A stretch of 64,000 bases of DNA from Clostridiales bacterium (GCA_012838425.1 DUPG01000008.1:84042-148041), one strand, 5' to 3'. Positions 16,595 to 27,185 are shown, numbered from the stretch's first letter. A program made the numbers and translations. The notes: generated from the sequence alone by a model not told the origin.

Positions 16595-18304
16595 TTAAAA
16601 GTGTATTTCATAAAATGAGTTGCCGCCAATGAACTCACGCAGTATTGATGTCGGCGGAATATGCGCCTCAACGCTTGCGTCAGCGTCAACAAAATATGTT
16701 AAGAACCTAACAAGCTCACGCGCCGCCGCATAATAGGGGCTTGAAGGCTTCACATCAGCCAACAGGCCATAGGCATACTTCTTCAATACTGCCAGCTCAT
16801 ACACAAGTGCAGTGTTCAATATAGTGTCCGCTTCTTCTTGGAAAGGGAACACCCAAAGCCTTTCGCCCCTCTGCACCCCCTGCCACATTGAAAGCGTTCT
16901 GTCCATAGATGCCGAGCGCGTCGCGAAATCCCTCACAAGCCTGCGCAGCAGCCTGACATCTGATGTTCTTATCCTATTATGATTATCCAAGTTCAATGTG
17001 GTCATTGCGCTTACATAAACCTTATAAACCTGCTCCTTGTTTATCACATCAGAAAGCAATAGCGGGTTCAGCGCGTGTATTCCCTCTATAATTATAGGAT
17101 GCTCCTTGCCGCCCTGTAAAATCACACCCTTTTCTTCCCTTTTACCTTTCGCAAAGGAGAACACAGGCGTTTCCACAGCTTCTCCCGCCATAAGCAATGA
17201 CAGATCCGTTCCTATGCGCTCAATATCGAGCGCGTTTATATGCTCAACATCTATTTCGCCGTTCTCGTCAGGTATCATTTTATCCCTGTCCAAATAATAA
17301 TTGTCTAACGAAAGCATAATGGGGGATAGCCCTAACGCTCTAAGCTGTGTAGCGATTCTATTCGCGGAAGTCGTTTTACCCGATGAGGAAGGTCCGCCAA
17401 TCAGCACCGCCCTTGCCCCTCTTGCCGCTATTTCATCGGCTAATTTCGCGTATGCCCTCTCATGCAGCGCTTCGTTCACCCTTATTAGCTCTGGCAGCTC
17501 GCCGCGCTCAACCAAGCTGTTCAGGTCATTAGCTGTCGAACAGTGCATCAGCCTGCACCAATTATCGCTTTGCATAAACACTTCTTCAAGCTTGGGCAAA
17601 CGGCTATACTCATTCGGAATATTCGGATTCATAGCAGAGGGCATCATAATCAGCACAGCGTCATCAACGCATTTAATATCAAATACGCTTATATATCCGG
17701 TAGAAGGCACGAGCACGCCGTATAGGTAATCCAAATAGTCGCTCCCTTCTATCGAGTAGAACTCAAAATCGTCGCTCTCCGCTTGACTTAACAGCTTTGC
17801 CCTGTCGCACTGACCGGTTTTCTTGAAAAACTCAATAGCCGCAGCCGAATCCATCTGCGTTCTTACAAAGCGCAGGTTTTTGCCGATCAGCTTCTTACAT
17901 TCAGCCTTTATTTTTCCCTCATCATCTTGTCCCAGCTTTTTACCATTCGGAAATTCCGCAGCTATATAGATTCCGTTCCCCAAGGAATGCTGTTCTATAA
18001 GCTCAACATCTTCATACAGCTGCTTCATCACATAAAGCACTATGTATTTCAGCGAGCGCTCATAAACCCTTCTGCCCGCTTCTGAATCGAATCTCACTAA
18101 TTTTATATCGCACTCCGTAACAGGAGCATAATGCAAATCAAACATTTTGCCGTCAATCAATGCGGCAAGCGGAATAGCGGATATAGAATTCCTGTCTAAA
18201 TTCAGCTTCTCCAACGCCTGATAAATGCTTTCGCCGAATTTAATACAGAGATTCTCACCGTCTATGCAGATAAATAACCTTTCTTCCATATTCACTCCCA
18301 TCAT
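16595..18304 (-). CDS. TGS-domain nucleoside kinase (uridine kinase-like)
   Basis: N-term TGS-like domain; GGPSSSGKTTSANRIATQLRALGL Walker A; IIIEGIHALNP. Confidence 0.85.
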   Translation of the reverse strand: MMGVNMEERLFICIDGENLCIKFGESIYQALEKLNLDRNSISAIPLAALIDGKMFDLHYAPVTECDIKLVRFDSEAGRRVYERSLKYIVLYVMKQLYEDVELIEQHSLGNGIYIAAEFPNGKKLGQDDEGKIKAECKKLIGKNLRFVRTQMDSAAAIEFFKKTGQCDRAKLLSQAESDDFEFYSIEGSDYLDYLYGVLVPSTGYISVFDIKCVDDAVLIMMPSAMNPNIPNEYSRLPKLEEVFMQSDNWCRLMHCSTANDLNSLVERGELPELIRVNEALHERAYAKLADEIAARGARAVLIGGPSSSGKTTSANRIATQLRALGLSPIMLSLDNYYLDRDKMIPDENGEIDVEHINALDIERIGTDLSLLMAGEAVETPVFSFAKGKREEKGVILQGGKEHPIIIEGIHALNPLLLSDVINKEQVYKVYVSAMTTLNLDNHNRIRTSDVRLLRRLVRDFATRSASMDRTLSMWQGVQRGERLWVFPFQEEADTILNTALVYELAVLKKYAYGLLADVKPSSPYYAAARELVRFLTYFVDADASVEAHIPPTSILREFIGGNSFYEIHF

Positions 18305-18378
18305 ATTCTACAAGTATGCTAAGCAGTATTTAATATTATATCATGAACCAAAATATATTAAAATCCCTAAAAAACCGC

Positions 18379-18407
18379 TTGACAGCCCCTTATACTGCCT
18401 ATATAAT
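18379..18407 (+). promoter_or_regulatory. Consensus sigma70-type promoter for infC-rpmI-rplT
   Basis: TTGACA (18379-18384) - 17 nt - TATAAT (18402-18407). Confidence 0.85.
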
Positions 18408-18417
18408 CTGTGTGTTA

Positions 18418-18525
18418 AGCAGAAGCACCCGCTTCTCACCTGCTGGACGATTTAGTTCTTGCATGGTTAGAAATAAGTAATAATACTTGCTTATACTTGG
18501 GTGCGCTATGCACCCAATTTTGTTT
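18418..18525 (+). ncRNA. infC-rpmI-rplT leader with attenuator-like terminator (L20/IF3-leader-like)
   Basis: AGAAGC-ACCC-GCTTCT hairpin (18421-18436) inside AGCA/TGCT outer pairing; later TTGGGTGC-GCTAT-GCACCCAA (18497-18517) + TTTTGTTT; ACCC loop is complementary to GGGT of the terminator. Confidence 0.65.
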
Positions 18526-18552
18526 GGGAAAATACTTTGGAGGTGTCATCAC

Positions 18553-19071
18553 ATAGCTAATAACGACTTATTGATTAACGACCAAATTCGTGAGAAGGAG
18601 GTCCGCCTTATTGATGAAGACGGAAGCCAGCTTGGTGTCGTAGAGCTTTCGGTTGCACAGAGGATGGCTGATGAGCGCGGGCTTGACTTGGTGCTTATTG
18701 CTCCGCAGGCAAAGCCCCCGGTCTGTAAGATAACAGACTATTCGAAGTTTAAGTTCGAAAAAATCAAGAGGGAAAAAGAGCAGCGCAAAGCTCAAAAAAC
18801 AATTGAGATGAAGGAAGTCCGCCTATCTGCAACGATAGATACGCATGACTTAGAGGTTAAATCAAAGGCTGCTATTAAGTTTTTGCAGAATGGCGACAAG
18901 GTTAAGGCTTCTATTCGCTTTAAGGGAAGGCAAATAACTCACGGAGAAATCGGTCAAAAGGTTATGGACGACTTCTTCAAGTTAGTTGAGGAATATGCTG
19001 TGATTGACCGTCCGCCTAAAATCGAAGGTCGCAGTATGTTCATGATACTGTCTCCCAAACCGCAAAAATAA
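18553..19071 (+). CDS. infC: Translation initiation factor IF-3 (probable AUA start)
   Basis: NNDLLINDQIREKEVRLIDEDGSQLGVVEL; SD GGAGGT 18539-18544 positions AUA at 18553; listed TTG start at 18487 lies just before the leader terminator. Confidence 0.9.
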   Translation: MANNDLLINDQIREKEVRLIDEDGSQLGVVELSVAQRMADERGLDLVLIAPQAKPPVCKITDYSKFKFEKIKREKEQRKAQKTIEMKEVRLSATIDTHDLEVKSKAAIKFLQNGDKVKASIRFKGRQITHGEIGQKVMDDFFKLVEEYAVIDRPPKIEGRSMFMILSPKPQK

Positions 19072-19090
19072 TTTATAGGAGGAAAACCCC

Positions 19091-19288
19091 ATGCCGAAAA
19101 TTAAAACACACAGGGGCGCGGCAAAACGCTTCAGCCTTACAAAGTCAGGCAAGATAAAGCGTAGCAAGGCTTACAAGAGCCATATTCTAACAAAGAAATC
19201 TACTAAGAGGAAGCGCAGTCTTCGTCAAACTGGCTATATCGCAGAGATGGAAGCCAAGAAGATCAAGATGCTCATCCCGTATAAATAA
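19091..19288 (+). CDS. rpmI: 50S ribosomal protein L35
   Basis: [46 protein letters not shown]. Confidence 0.98.
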   Translation: MPKIKTHRGAAKRFSLTKSGKIKRSKAYKSHILTKKSTKRKRSLRQTGYIAEMEAKKIKMLIPYK

Positions 19289-19300
19289 GGAGGTATTGAA

Positions 19301-19657
19301 ATGGCTCGTATAAAAAGGTCAGTAAACGCACTGAAAAAGCGTCGTAAGGTATTGAGGCTTGCAAAGGGTTATTATGGCGCAAAAAGCAAGCTGTATCGCG
19401 CTGCAAACCAACAGGTTATGAAGTCATTGGCGTATGCCTATGTAGGCAGAAAGCTAAGGAAGCGCGAATATCGCAGACTGTGGATTTCACGCATCAACGC
19501 AGGCGCAAGAATGTGCGGCACATCATACAGCCGCTTGATAAACGGCTTGAAGGTTGCCGGTATCGATATAAACCGTAAGGTATTATCCGAGTTGGCAATT
19601 TCAGATATGAACGCTTTCCGCGAATTAGTCGAAGTTGCTAAGGCTGCGAAGAATTGA
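19301..19657 (+). CDS. rplT: 50S ribosomal protein L20
   Basis: [62 protein letters not shown]. Confidence 0.98.
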   Translation: MARIKRSVNALKKRRKVLRLAKGYYGAKSKLYRAANQQVMKSLAYAYVGRKLRKREYRRLWISRINAGARMCGTSYSRLINGLKVAGIDINRKVLSELAISDMNAFRELVEVAKAAKN

Positions 19658-20424
19658 TTATCACAAGCACAAGAAACGATAAGGTTTTACGCGCAAGGTC
19701 GCTCTCAAATAAAAAAGGCAGACTCGAAACGGGTTTGCATTTTATTGAGGGCGATAAGCTTGTGCGCGAAGCCATAATATCGGGCGCTGAAATAGTCGAT
19801 GCCTTTATTGAAGAAGGGCATGACTTAATGCAGGCAATTTTAGAAGGCGCTGGCGCTGAGGTTAAGATAGTATCGCGCGATGTTATGAAGGCATTAGCCA
19901 ACACAAATGAGCCTCAGTATGTTTGCGCTACCGTAAAAACACCCGAGCTTGAAGTCCCGCGCTTTTATGACGACGGGCTTATTGTAGTATTAGACGAGGT
20001 TCAGGACCCCGGCAATTTAGGCACAATAATAAGAACAGCCGACGCTTTCGGAGCGCAGGGCGTACTAATAAGCGACGACAGCGCAGACCCGTTTGCCCCC
20101 AAGCCCTTGCGCGCTTCTATGGGCTCTGTGTATCATATCCCTATATGGCGCACCGAGTTAGCGCCTGAGATTCAAAAGCTTACAGAACAGGGCTTTACAT
20201 TGGTTTGCGGTCACCTAAAAGGCAGCGAGGAAGCACCTGCAATCACATCAAAAATGGCGTTGATAATAGGAAATGAGAGCAGGGGAGTATCGGATTCGTT
20301 AGCGGACATAAGCTACAAGTACAGGCTTCCCATATACGGCTTTGCGGAGTCGCTTAACGCTTCCGTTGCCGCAGGAATACTCATATACAAGTTTGCAAAT
20401 CTTATGAGGGGTGAAAAAGCGTGA
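19654..20424 (+). CDS. TrmH/SpoU-family RNA methyltransferase
   Basis: [57 protein letters not shown]. Confidence 0.93.
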   Translation: MIITSTRNDKVLRARSLSNKKGRLETGLHFIEGDKLVREAIISGAEIVDAFIEEGHDLMQAILEGAGAEVKIVSRDVMKALANTNEPQYVCATVKTPELEVPRFYDDGLIVVLDEVQDPGNLGTIIRTADAFGAQGVLISDDSADPFAPKPLRASMGSVYHIPIWRTELAPEIQKLTEQGFTLVCGHLKGSEEAPAITSKMALIIGNESRGVSDSLADISYKYRLPIYGFAESLNASVAAGILIYKFANLMRGEKA

Positions 20425-20909
20425 GCAATACTATGAGAATAGGTGTTACAGGCGACACTCATGGCGATTTAGCAAATATAAAGCGTGCTGTAAACGCCCT
20501 TCCCGATGTTGATTTATGGTTTCATATGGGCGATTTCGGCTCTGATTTCAAGAAGCTTGTGCAGCTTACAGGCAAGCATGTGGATTTTGTGCGCGGAAAC
20601 TGCGATATACTGGGCTCAGAAGCTCCCAACGAGCTTGTTGTAGAATACGGCGGAGTTAAATTCTTCTTAACGCATGGACATATCTATAATGTTAACTTCG
20701 GTATTCAAAAGCTTGTATATCGTGCGCAGGAATTAAACTGCCAAGTCGCGTTATATGGGCATACACATATACCCCAAATAGCAATGGTGGGCGATGTGCT
20801 CGTATTAAACCCCGGCAGCCCCACAAGACCGCTTTCCGATTCAGGCAAAACAGTAGGTCTTTTGACTATCGAGAACCATAAAGCAAAGGCAGAAGTATTC
20901 AAGCTCTGA
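20421..20909 (+). CDS. YfcE/MJ0936-family metallophosphoesterase
   Basis: GVTGDTHGDLANI; FHMGDFGSD; FVRGNCD; LTHGHIY; LYGHTHIPQI; NPGSPTRP. Confidence 0.93.
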   Translation: MSNTMRIGVTGDTHGDLANIKRAVNALPDVDLWFHMGDFGSDFKKLVQLTGKHVDFVRGNCDILGSEAPNELVVEYGGVKFFLTHGHIYNVNFGIQKLVYRAQELNCQVALYGHTHIPQIAMVGDVLVLNPGSPTRPLSDSGKTVGLLTIENHKAKAEVFKL

Positions 20910-20999
20910 TTCAAGAATTACTTTAATCGGTGTGTTACCAATCAAAAGAAAGCTATTCCCTCATTTTTTTGATATAAAGTTAAATATAAGTATTCAGTT

Positions 21000-22874
21000 T
21001 TAATTCAAGTATTTCTTATCTCTTTCAGGGTCGAATGGCGTTAATGTTATCATAAATGTCGAGCCCTTATCCTCAACGCTCTTTACTATAAGCGTTTCAT
21101 CCATAGCGTCTAATATCTGCTGCGCTATTGACAGCCCTAAGCCTGTGCTTCCCTTTGTGCGCGACTTGCTGACTGTATAGAACCTTTCAAAAATGCGTGG
21201 CAAATCCATTGCGGGAATACCTACGCCCTTGTCCGATACGCTGATAATTATCTTGTTCTTGCACTTGTTCGCGTTATAGCTTGGGTTGGATACCGCTACA
21301 TTAGGCTGTGTTATAAGGTGTGAGAAGTCCTTCACATATTTTGCGCTTACGGTTACCTTTCCGCCGGACTTTGAGTATTTTACTGCGTTGTCCGTCAATA
21401 TTATCAGCACCTGCGATAGTCTGTCGTGGTCCGTCATTGCTATAAGATTGTCCTGCACATCAAACTCTACTTCGATATTCTTCTTAGCTGCGGTAGTGCT
21501 TAATGAAACCTCAAGCTGCTTTAATTTTTCGCTTACATTCACAGGCTCAATCTCAAATGCCAGCGCATTAGACTGCAGCTTAGAAATAGTAAGCATATCC
21601 GATATAAGCCTTGACAGCCTCGTTACTTCCTCAATCATTACATTGTAATAGCGGTGCTTAGTTTCTTCGTCGGGAATCATATCGTCGGCAAGCGGTTCTA
21701 ATAAGCCTCTTAACGCAGTCAGCGGAGTTCTGAACTCGTGGCTTATATTAGCGATATACTCCCTTCGCATATTTTCTAATCTCTCCATTTCTGTCGCGTC
21801 CTTGAAAAGCCCAACTGCGCCTGCGCAATTGTTTTCATCGTCGTATATGGTAGATACGGTTATCCATATAGCTCTGCCGTCTTCTGTGTGGTATGTGGTC
21901 ATTCTGACCTCGTCGGTGTCAAGCACTGCGTCAAACAGCTCCCAAATCTCGGGGTGCGGTACTAATTCCTCCTTTGTGGAAACGCCCACCGCGCCGAACA
22001 TATTCATAAGCGCAGGGTTGTAGTGCATAATCTTGCCCTGTGTATTTATTGCGACAATACCGTCGGATAGCCCTGCTATTATTTGATTAAGCTGGCGTTT
22101 TTCAAGCCTAAGCTCGCGCATCATATTAGAAACCCTGTCCGTCATTGTGTTTATTGCGCGTGCTATTGTTCCGAACTCGCCCTTGATTTTCTCGTTAGCT
22201 TTTGCGTCGTAATTGCCTTCGGAAACCTCTTTCGCTACTAATACCAAGTGTTTAGTCGGCTTGAGTGCGTGAGTCGCTCCTGCTATTGTCAGGACTGCCG
22301 CGAATGGAAGCGCAATCAAAGCCGATAGTATTATTGTGTAGTTCGATAGTGAAATGCTCGAGAGAATCTTAGCTCTCTCAGTAATTATGAATATGTTGCC
22401 AAGTATTGTTCCGCTTTCGTTATATACATGAGATGCGGCGCATACATATATTTCGTTGTTGATTTCTAAATGCTTTGAGTAATACCTCTCGCCCGTAAAA
22501 AACTCGTTGTTCTCCGCTATGAACCGTATCAGCCCGCGCATGAATTCCGGGTCGTTAACCGGCTCTGATAAATATTGAAAAGCGTAATCTGTTTCAACAA
22601 AAACAATGTACGAATTGACGGAATCAGCCATCTCCGCACACAGATAAGCATATGTTTCATAATCTAAGCTGTTCGCTATTTTCTCGGTGGTTAAAAGTGC
22701 GGCTGCATTTGCGACAGGCATTAACTCATTTATCTTTTGTGTTATGTGCTTGTCCTTGCTAAGCAGCGTATATGATGTAATCAGCACAGCTAATGCAATT
22801 GCTGTGGTAATTACGAATATTATTAAGGCTTTGCGCAGCAATACGCTTTTTAGCATTACATTTCTCCAAAACAA
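21000..22874 (-). CDS. Sensor histidine kinase (TM-HAMP-PAS-HisKA-HATPase)
   Basis: YIANISHEFRTPLTALRGLLEPL H-box; DNAVKYSKSGG; GVGIPAMDLPRIFERFYTVSKSRTKGSTGLGLSIAQQI. Confidence 0.95.
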   Translation of the reverse strand: MFWRNVMLKSVLLRKALIIFVITTAIALAVLITSYTLLSKDKHITQKINELMPVANAAALLTTEKIANSLDYETYAYLCAEMADSVNSYIVFVETDYAFQYLSEPVNDPEFMRGLIRFIAENNEFFTGERYYSKHLEINNEIYVCAASHVYNESGTILGNIFIITERAKILSSISLSNYTIILSALIALPFAAVLTIAGATHALKPTKHLVLVAKEVSEGNYDAKANEKIKGEFGTIARAINTMTDRVSNMMRELRLEKRQLNQIIAGLSDGIVAINTQGKIMHYNPALMNMFGAVGVSTKEELVPHPEIWELFDAVLDTDEVRMTTYHTEDGRAIWITVSTIYDDENNCAGAVGLFKDATEMERLENMRREYIANISHEFRTPLTALRGLLEPLADDMIPDEETKHRYYNVMIEEVTRLSRLISDMLTISKLQSNALAFEIEPVNVSEKLKQLEVSLSTTAAKKNIEVEFDVQDNLIAMTDHDRLSQVLIILTDNAVKYSKSGGKVTVSAKYVKDFSHLITQPNVAVSNPSYNANKCKNKIIISVSDKGVGIPAMDLPRIFERFYTVSKSRTKGSTGLGLSIAQQILDAMDETLIVKSVEDKGSTFMITLTPFDPERDKKYLN

Positions 22875-22933
22875 TATGGCAACAACGCTGCAAGAAATCT
22901 CGCAGCGTTGATTGTAAAACGGTAATATCTATC

Positions 22934-23629
22934 TCAAAGCTGTTCGAACTTGTATCCTACGCCGTAAATCGTCTTGATTCCCCACTTGAAGTCGGGATGC
23001 TCAATCTTCGAACGAATACGCTTGATATGGGTATCTACAGTCCTTGTTTCGCCTGCAAACTCATAGCCCCAAATGCGCGTTAACAGCTGCTCGCGCGAGA
23101 AAACCTGACCCGGATTCGAAGCAAGCATATGCAGTATTTCAAGCTCTTTGGGTGTGCAGATAATGGGCTTGCCGAACAGCGTTACGGAATATCTGCTAAT
23201 GTCAATCTGTAAGCCGCCTATGCTTACAGTGCGTGAGGAGGCGACTTCGTGCTCAACCGAGCGGCGCAGAACAGTCTTTATACGCGCAACGACTTCTCTC
23301 GGGCTGAAGGGCTTTACGATATAGTCGTCAGCACCCAATTCTAAGCCTATAATGCGGTCGATTTCTTCGCCCTTAGCTGTGAGCATTATGATAGGAACCT
23401 GCGATGTCTTTCTGATTTCCTTGCAGACATCTATACCGGAAAGCTGGGGCATCATTATGTCAAGCACGAACAATGAAATGTCTGAAGTCGCGTTTTCAAG
23501 CGCGGCTTTTCCGTCGTAAACACTTATGGGTATATAGCCCTCCGCTTTTAGGTAAATCCCCAGTGACTCATGAACCACCGGGTCATCGTCCGCAATCAAT
23601 ATTTTTACCTGACTCATATATACCTCCAT
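22934..23629 (-). CDS. OmpR/PhoB-family response regulator
   Basis: ILIADDDPVVHESLGIYLK; LDIMMPQLSGID; winged-helix VDTHIKRIRSKIEH; adjacent to histidine kinase. Confidence 0.96.
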   Translation of the reverse strand: MEVYMSQVKILIADDDPVVHESLGIYLKAEGYIPISVYDGKAALENATSDISLFVLDIMMPQLSGIDVCKEIRKTSQVPIIMLTAKGEEIDRIIGLELGADDYIVKPFSPREVVARIKTVLRRSVEHEVASSRTVSIGGLQIDISRYSVTLFGKPIICTPKELEILHMLASNPGQVFSREQLLTRIWGYEFAGETRTVDTHIKRIRSKIEHPDFKWGIKTIYGVGYKFEQL

Positions 23630-23806
23630 CTATAGCAATCATTATTAAAGTTTACCAACCTATCATTATTATATCATAACTTTTTTACGATTAAAAGCAT
23701 TTTTTATAATAAAAGAAAATTTTATATCGTTGTTAAAAAGTGATTGTGTTCTTTTGCTTGCATATAAGGCAAAAAAGTCGAATAATTAAGGCAAATTTTG
23801 GGCGTT

Positions 23807-25267
23807 TCAGTCAACAATTTTTCCGAAAATTCGCCTTGCTATAGGTGCTGCAACCGAACCGCCGCTGCCGCCATATTCTACAACTACCGCAATAGCGTAT
23901 GGGTGTTTCTCTGAATCTATGAATCCGCAAAACCATGCGTGCGATTCGTTTTTGCCGTTTACTGTAAGCTCGGCTGTGCCTGTTTTTCCGCCGATGTTAT
24001 AGCCTTCAAGCGCTGCCCGCCTACCTGTGCCGCTGTTTACGGCTTCAAGCATATATTCCCTTAAAATACTTGCTTCCCTGCTCGTTAACGGGCTGTAGCT
24101 CTGCCTGTATGCCGCGCTATACACCTCAGCGCCCGTGCTCGTTTGTACGCTTTTCAGCAGGCGCGGCTCCATAGCTGCTCCGTCGTTCGCAATAGCGCCA
24201 GCAAGCAGGCACATAGAAATTGGCGTAACAATGTCCTTATACTGCCCGACGCCAGACCAAGCGGTTTCGTATTCGCTTCTACCCTCTGTATATGAGCCGG
24301 ACAGCGCTATAATATCCGCAAACAAGTATTCTTTGCCTATCCCTAAGTCTTTTGCGGTTTTATAAAGATTTTTTGAGCCTATTTGCAGCGCTAATCTTGC
24401 AAAAGTTGAGTTGCACGACTTCACAAAAGCATCTTTCAGCGTAACAGTGCCATGCTCCTCGCCCTGAAAGTCAATAAGCGTCAGGTATTTATCCGTAAGC
24501 TCGTCCTTGTCTATCTCTTTGGAATCGCCTAACAGCTTGCCCGTACTCTTATCGAATATCAGCTCGCCCGTGCATTCGAATTCCATATTTTCTACATCTT
24601 TTATATAGCGCAGCGCCGCGACGGTTGTAACGATTTTGAATACAGAGCCGGGAACATACAGCCCCGATGTCGCGCGGTTTATCATTGCGCCTTCCTCTAA
24701 CTCAATCTCTTTGGCTATGTACCTCTCCATCTTTTTCGGGTCGAAATTAGGTGATGAAGTGCAAACCAATATCTCGCCCGTTTTGTAGTTCATTACAATA
24801 ATTGCGCCGTTTCTGCCATCTAATTGCTCGTACGCATATTTGCATAGCGAAGCGTCAATAGTCAATACGCAGTAATTACCTGTGGGAGCAGCGTTTTGGT
24901 CTATGTGTTTTATCATTTCTATCGCGTTCTTGTCAAAGCCTAACAGATACTTGGCGTAAAGTGCTTCTGCGCCCAATGTCTGCCCGTAATCGTCGCCGAC
25001 AATGTGTGAAACTGACAGCCGTAGGCTTATATCCGAGTTATAGTGCCGCAAGCTGTTTGAATCGCTGTATGCCAGCACAACTCCGTTTCTATCCAATATG
25101 CTGCCGGCTATAATATTGCTTTTCTGCGTGCGAATCCTGATATTATACGGGCTTGCGAACCAGCGCGGTCCATGCTTGCCCACAACATACACCAGGTATG
25201 AGCTAAGCACTATGAACATACATAAGAACAGCGCCAGCAATGCTTTAATAAGGTTGCGTGTGTTCAT
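23807..25267 (-). CDS. Penicillin-binding protein transpeptidase (PbpA-like)
   Basis: GSVFKIVT (SxxK), SCN, GGKTGTAEL (KTG) motifs. Confidence 0.93.
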   Translation of the reverse strand: MNTRNLIKALLALFLCMFIVLSSYLVYVVGKHGPRWFASPYNIRIRTQKSNIIAGSILDRNGVVLAYSDSNSLRHYNSDISLRLSVSHIVGDDYGQTLGAEALYAKYLLGFDKNAIEMIKHIDQNAAPTGNYCVLTIDASLCKYAYEQLDGRNGAIIVMNYKTGEILVCTSSPNFDPKKMERYIAKEIELEEGAMINRATSGLYVPGSVFKIVTTVAALRYIKDVENMEFECTGELIFDKSTGKLLGDSKEIDKDELTDKYLTLIDFQGEEHGTVTLKDAFVKSCNSTFARLALQIGSKNLYKTAKDLGIGKEYLFADIIALSGSYTEGRSEYETAWSGVGQYKDIVTPISMCLLAGAIANDGAAMEPRLLKSVQTSTGAEVYSAAYRQSYSPLTSREASILREYMLEAVNSGTGRRAALEGYNIGGKTGTAELTVNGKNESHAWFCGFIDSEKHPYAIAVVVEYGGSGGSVAAPIARRIFGKIVD

Positions 25268-26490
25268 GCCTTGCCCTCCGCTTCTGCTCTGTATTTTTTA
25301 GAATCTGCCGCAATGCCTTGCAAGAATCCCGAAATTATCATGCACGCTATCATAGAGCTTCCGCCATAGCTTATATACGGAAGTGTTATCCCCGTAAGCG
25401 GAATAAGCTTTATCACGCCGCCTATTATTATGAAGCTTTGCAATGTAATCAGAGTGGTACAGCCAAGCGCGAACAGCATCAAAAAGCGGTTTCTCGCGTT
25501 CAGCGCTATCAGAAACCCTCGAATTATGAACACGATATAAAACGCTATCAGAAGCACGCCCGCAATTATGCCGAACTCCTCGCAAATAACAGCGAATATG
25601 TAGTCGGTGTGATATGCAGGTATAATCTTTGCGCTTCCTAAGCCAAGCCCTGCGCCAAACAGTCCGCCGCTTGCAATAGCAATAAGCCCTTGCACTATCT
25701 GATAGCCGCTGCTGTCGTATGTTGCCCAAGGGTTTTGCCATACCTCAACGCGCAACCTCACATGGCTGAACAGCTTGTAGCTCGCTATTCCGCCTAACGC
25801 CCCCGCAAAAAGTCCCGCTAATGTAATGCCCAAATTGCCCGTTGCAGCAAAATATACAATAAGGGTAGTAAGGGCTATCAGCATTGCCGCGCCTAAGTCC
25901 TTTTCGACTATTAAAAGAAATACAATAGCCATAGCAAATGAAAGTGGCACCAACAGCTTTTTCAGCTTCGTACGCTTATCGAGGTAATGCGCCAGCACGA
26001 AAACTACTGCGATTTTTACGAATTCGCTCGGTTGAAAGCTCCTGCCGCCTATTATAATCCAGTTTTTCGCGCCGCCGCTTTCCTTTCCAACAACGAGCAG
26101 CGCTGCCATAATTGCCAAGCTGCCTATAATTATAGGAACAGTCAGCTTGCGCATAATGTTATCGAATTTTATAGTACCCATGCACAAAAACATAAGCACA
26201 ACGCCTATGCACAGCATAAACAGCTGGCTCTTCGCGTTTTTGGGATTCATTCGGTATTGAGTTAAAAGCCCTAATCCCAATAAGAAGACAGTCGTTAAGA
26301 AAAGCGGTCTGTCAAAATCGTGGAATATGCCCTTCATCATTACATAAATAAGCACGAACAGCGCGGAAACAATGAGTCCAAATATTAGCGGCTCGAAATC
26401 CATACTGCCTTGAGAGAATGAAAGCAACCCAAAGCCCAGCATAATGAAAAGCAGTATGATTATCAGCAGCCTGTTTGCGCTGAAGGTCAT
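25264..26490 (-). CDS. FtsW/RodA/SpoVE-family SEDS protein
   Basis: TDYIFAVICEEFGIIAG; GVIKLIPLTGITLPYISYGGSS; start trimmed from 26550 to MTFSANRLL or nearby GTG. Confidence 0.94.
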   Translation of the reverse strand: MTFSANRLLIIILLFIMLGFGLLSFSQGSMDFEPLIFGLIVSALFVLIYVMMKGIFHDFDRPLFLTTVFLLGLGLLTQYRMNPKNAKSQLFMLCIGVVLMFLCMGTIKFDNIMRKLTVPIIIGSLAIMAALLVVGKESGGAKNWIIIGGRSFQPSEFVKIAVVFVLAHYLDKRTKLKKLLVPLSFAMAIVFLLIVEKDLGAAMLIALTTLIVYFAATGNLGITLAGLFAGALGGIASYKLFSHVRLRVEVWQNPWATYDSSGYQIVQGLIAIASGGLFGAGLGLGSAKIIPAYHTDYIFAVICEEFGIIAGVLLIAFYIVFIIRGFLIALNARNRFLMLFALGCTTLITLQSFIIIGGVIKLIPLTGITLPYISYGGSSMIACMIISGFLQGIAADSKKYRAEAEGKA

Positions 26491-26497
26491 TTTTATT

Positions 26498-27058
26498 TCA
26501 TTCACCGTCTTGGTCGTATTCGTCTGTCTCGTCGAACTCGTCCTCATCAATATCTCCCGAACCGTATTCTATGAAATCATCATCGTCGAACAGCTCTTCG
26601 TCGTACAATTCCTCATCTTCTATTATGTGTACCTTCAGTGTTACGCGCCCGATTTTTATCGTGTCGCCGTCAAACAGCCTTGCGTCCTGTCTGCCTATAG
26701 GGCTGTCGTTCACATATATTTGATGCTTCTCAGGCTCGTATGCGGTTATATATAGTGTATCTCTTACAAAGAATATAGCGTGCTTTTTTGCAATGCTGCG
26801 TGTTCTTATCTGAATATCGCACGCGCGGTTTCTGCCTATCGTGGTTTTATGCGAAACATCATACAGAGCACCTCTTTTTGAATACGGCTCAATAACCTCA
26901 AGCTGCGCAAAGGCTTTTCCCTCAAGCTGCTTCTCCCAGAACCTGCGCGAGCTCCATTCTCTGATAGAAATGATAACAAGCCTGATGAGTATGTACGCCA
27001 TCAGGGCAACGAAAACATAGCGCATAAGTGTCGCTGCTATCGTGTATGCTTGCTCCAT
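26498..27058 (-). CDS. FHA-domain protein
   Basis: TIGRNRACDIQIRTRSIAKKHAIFF; acidic C-terminus. Confidence 0.88.
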   Translation of the reverse strand: MEQAYTIAATLMRYVFVALMAYILIRLVIISIREWSSRRFWEKQLEGKAFAQLEVIEPYSKRGALYDVSHKTTIGRNRACDIQIRTRSIAKKHAIFFVRDTLYITAYEPEKHQIYVNDSPIGRQDARLFDGDTIKIGRVTLKVHIIEDEELYDEELFDDDDFIEYGSGDIDEDEFDETDEYDQDGE

Positions 27059-27185
27059 TTCAGCCTCCGGTATTCATTATAGCACTTTTTTGGGAATATT
27101 TTTATTTTCGATAAACTTTGCACAGCTAATAATTTGCAGGATTCTTTCATATAGTTTAATGTCCATAAAAGTATTTGGAGGAGCT

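Noticed and set aside
17301-17729. 142-aa plus-strand ORF
   Set aside because: Antisense to the nucleoside kinase with clear motifs on the other strand
18487-18552. 22-aa N-terminal extension of IF-3 in the ORF track
   Set aside because: TTG start has no RBS and the extension reads through the leader terminator; SD-spaced AUA at 18553 fits better
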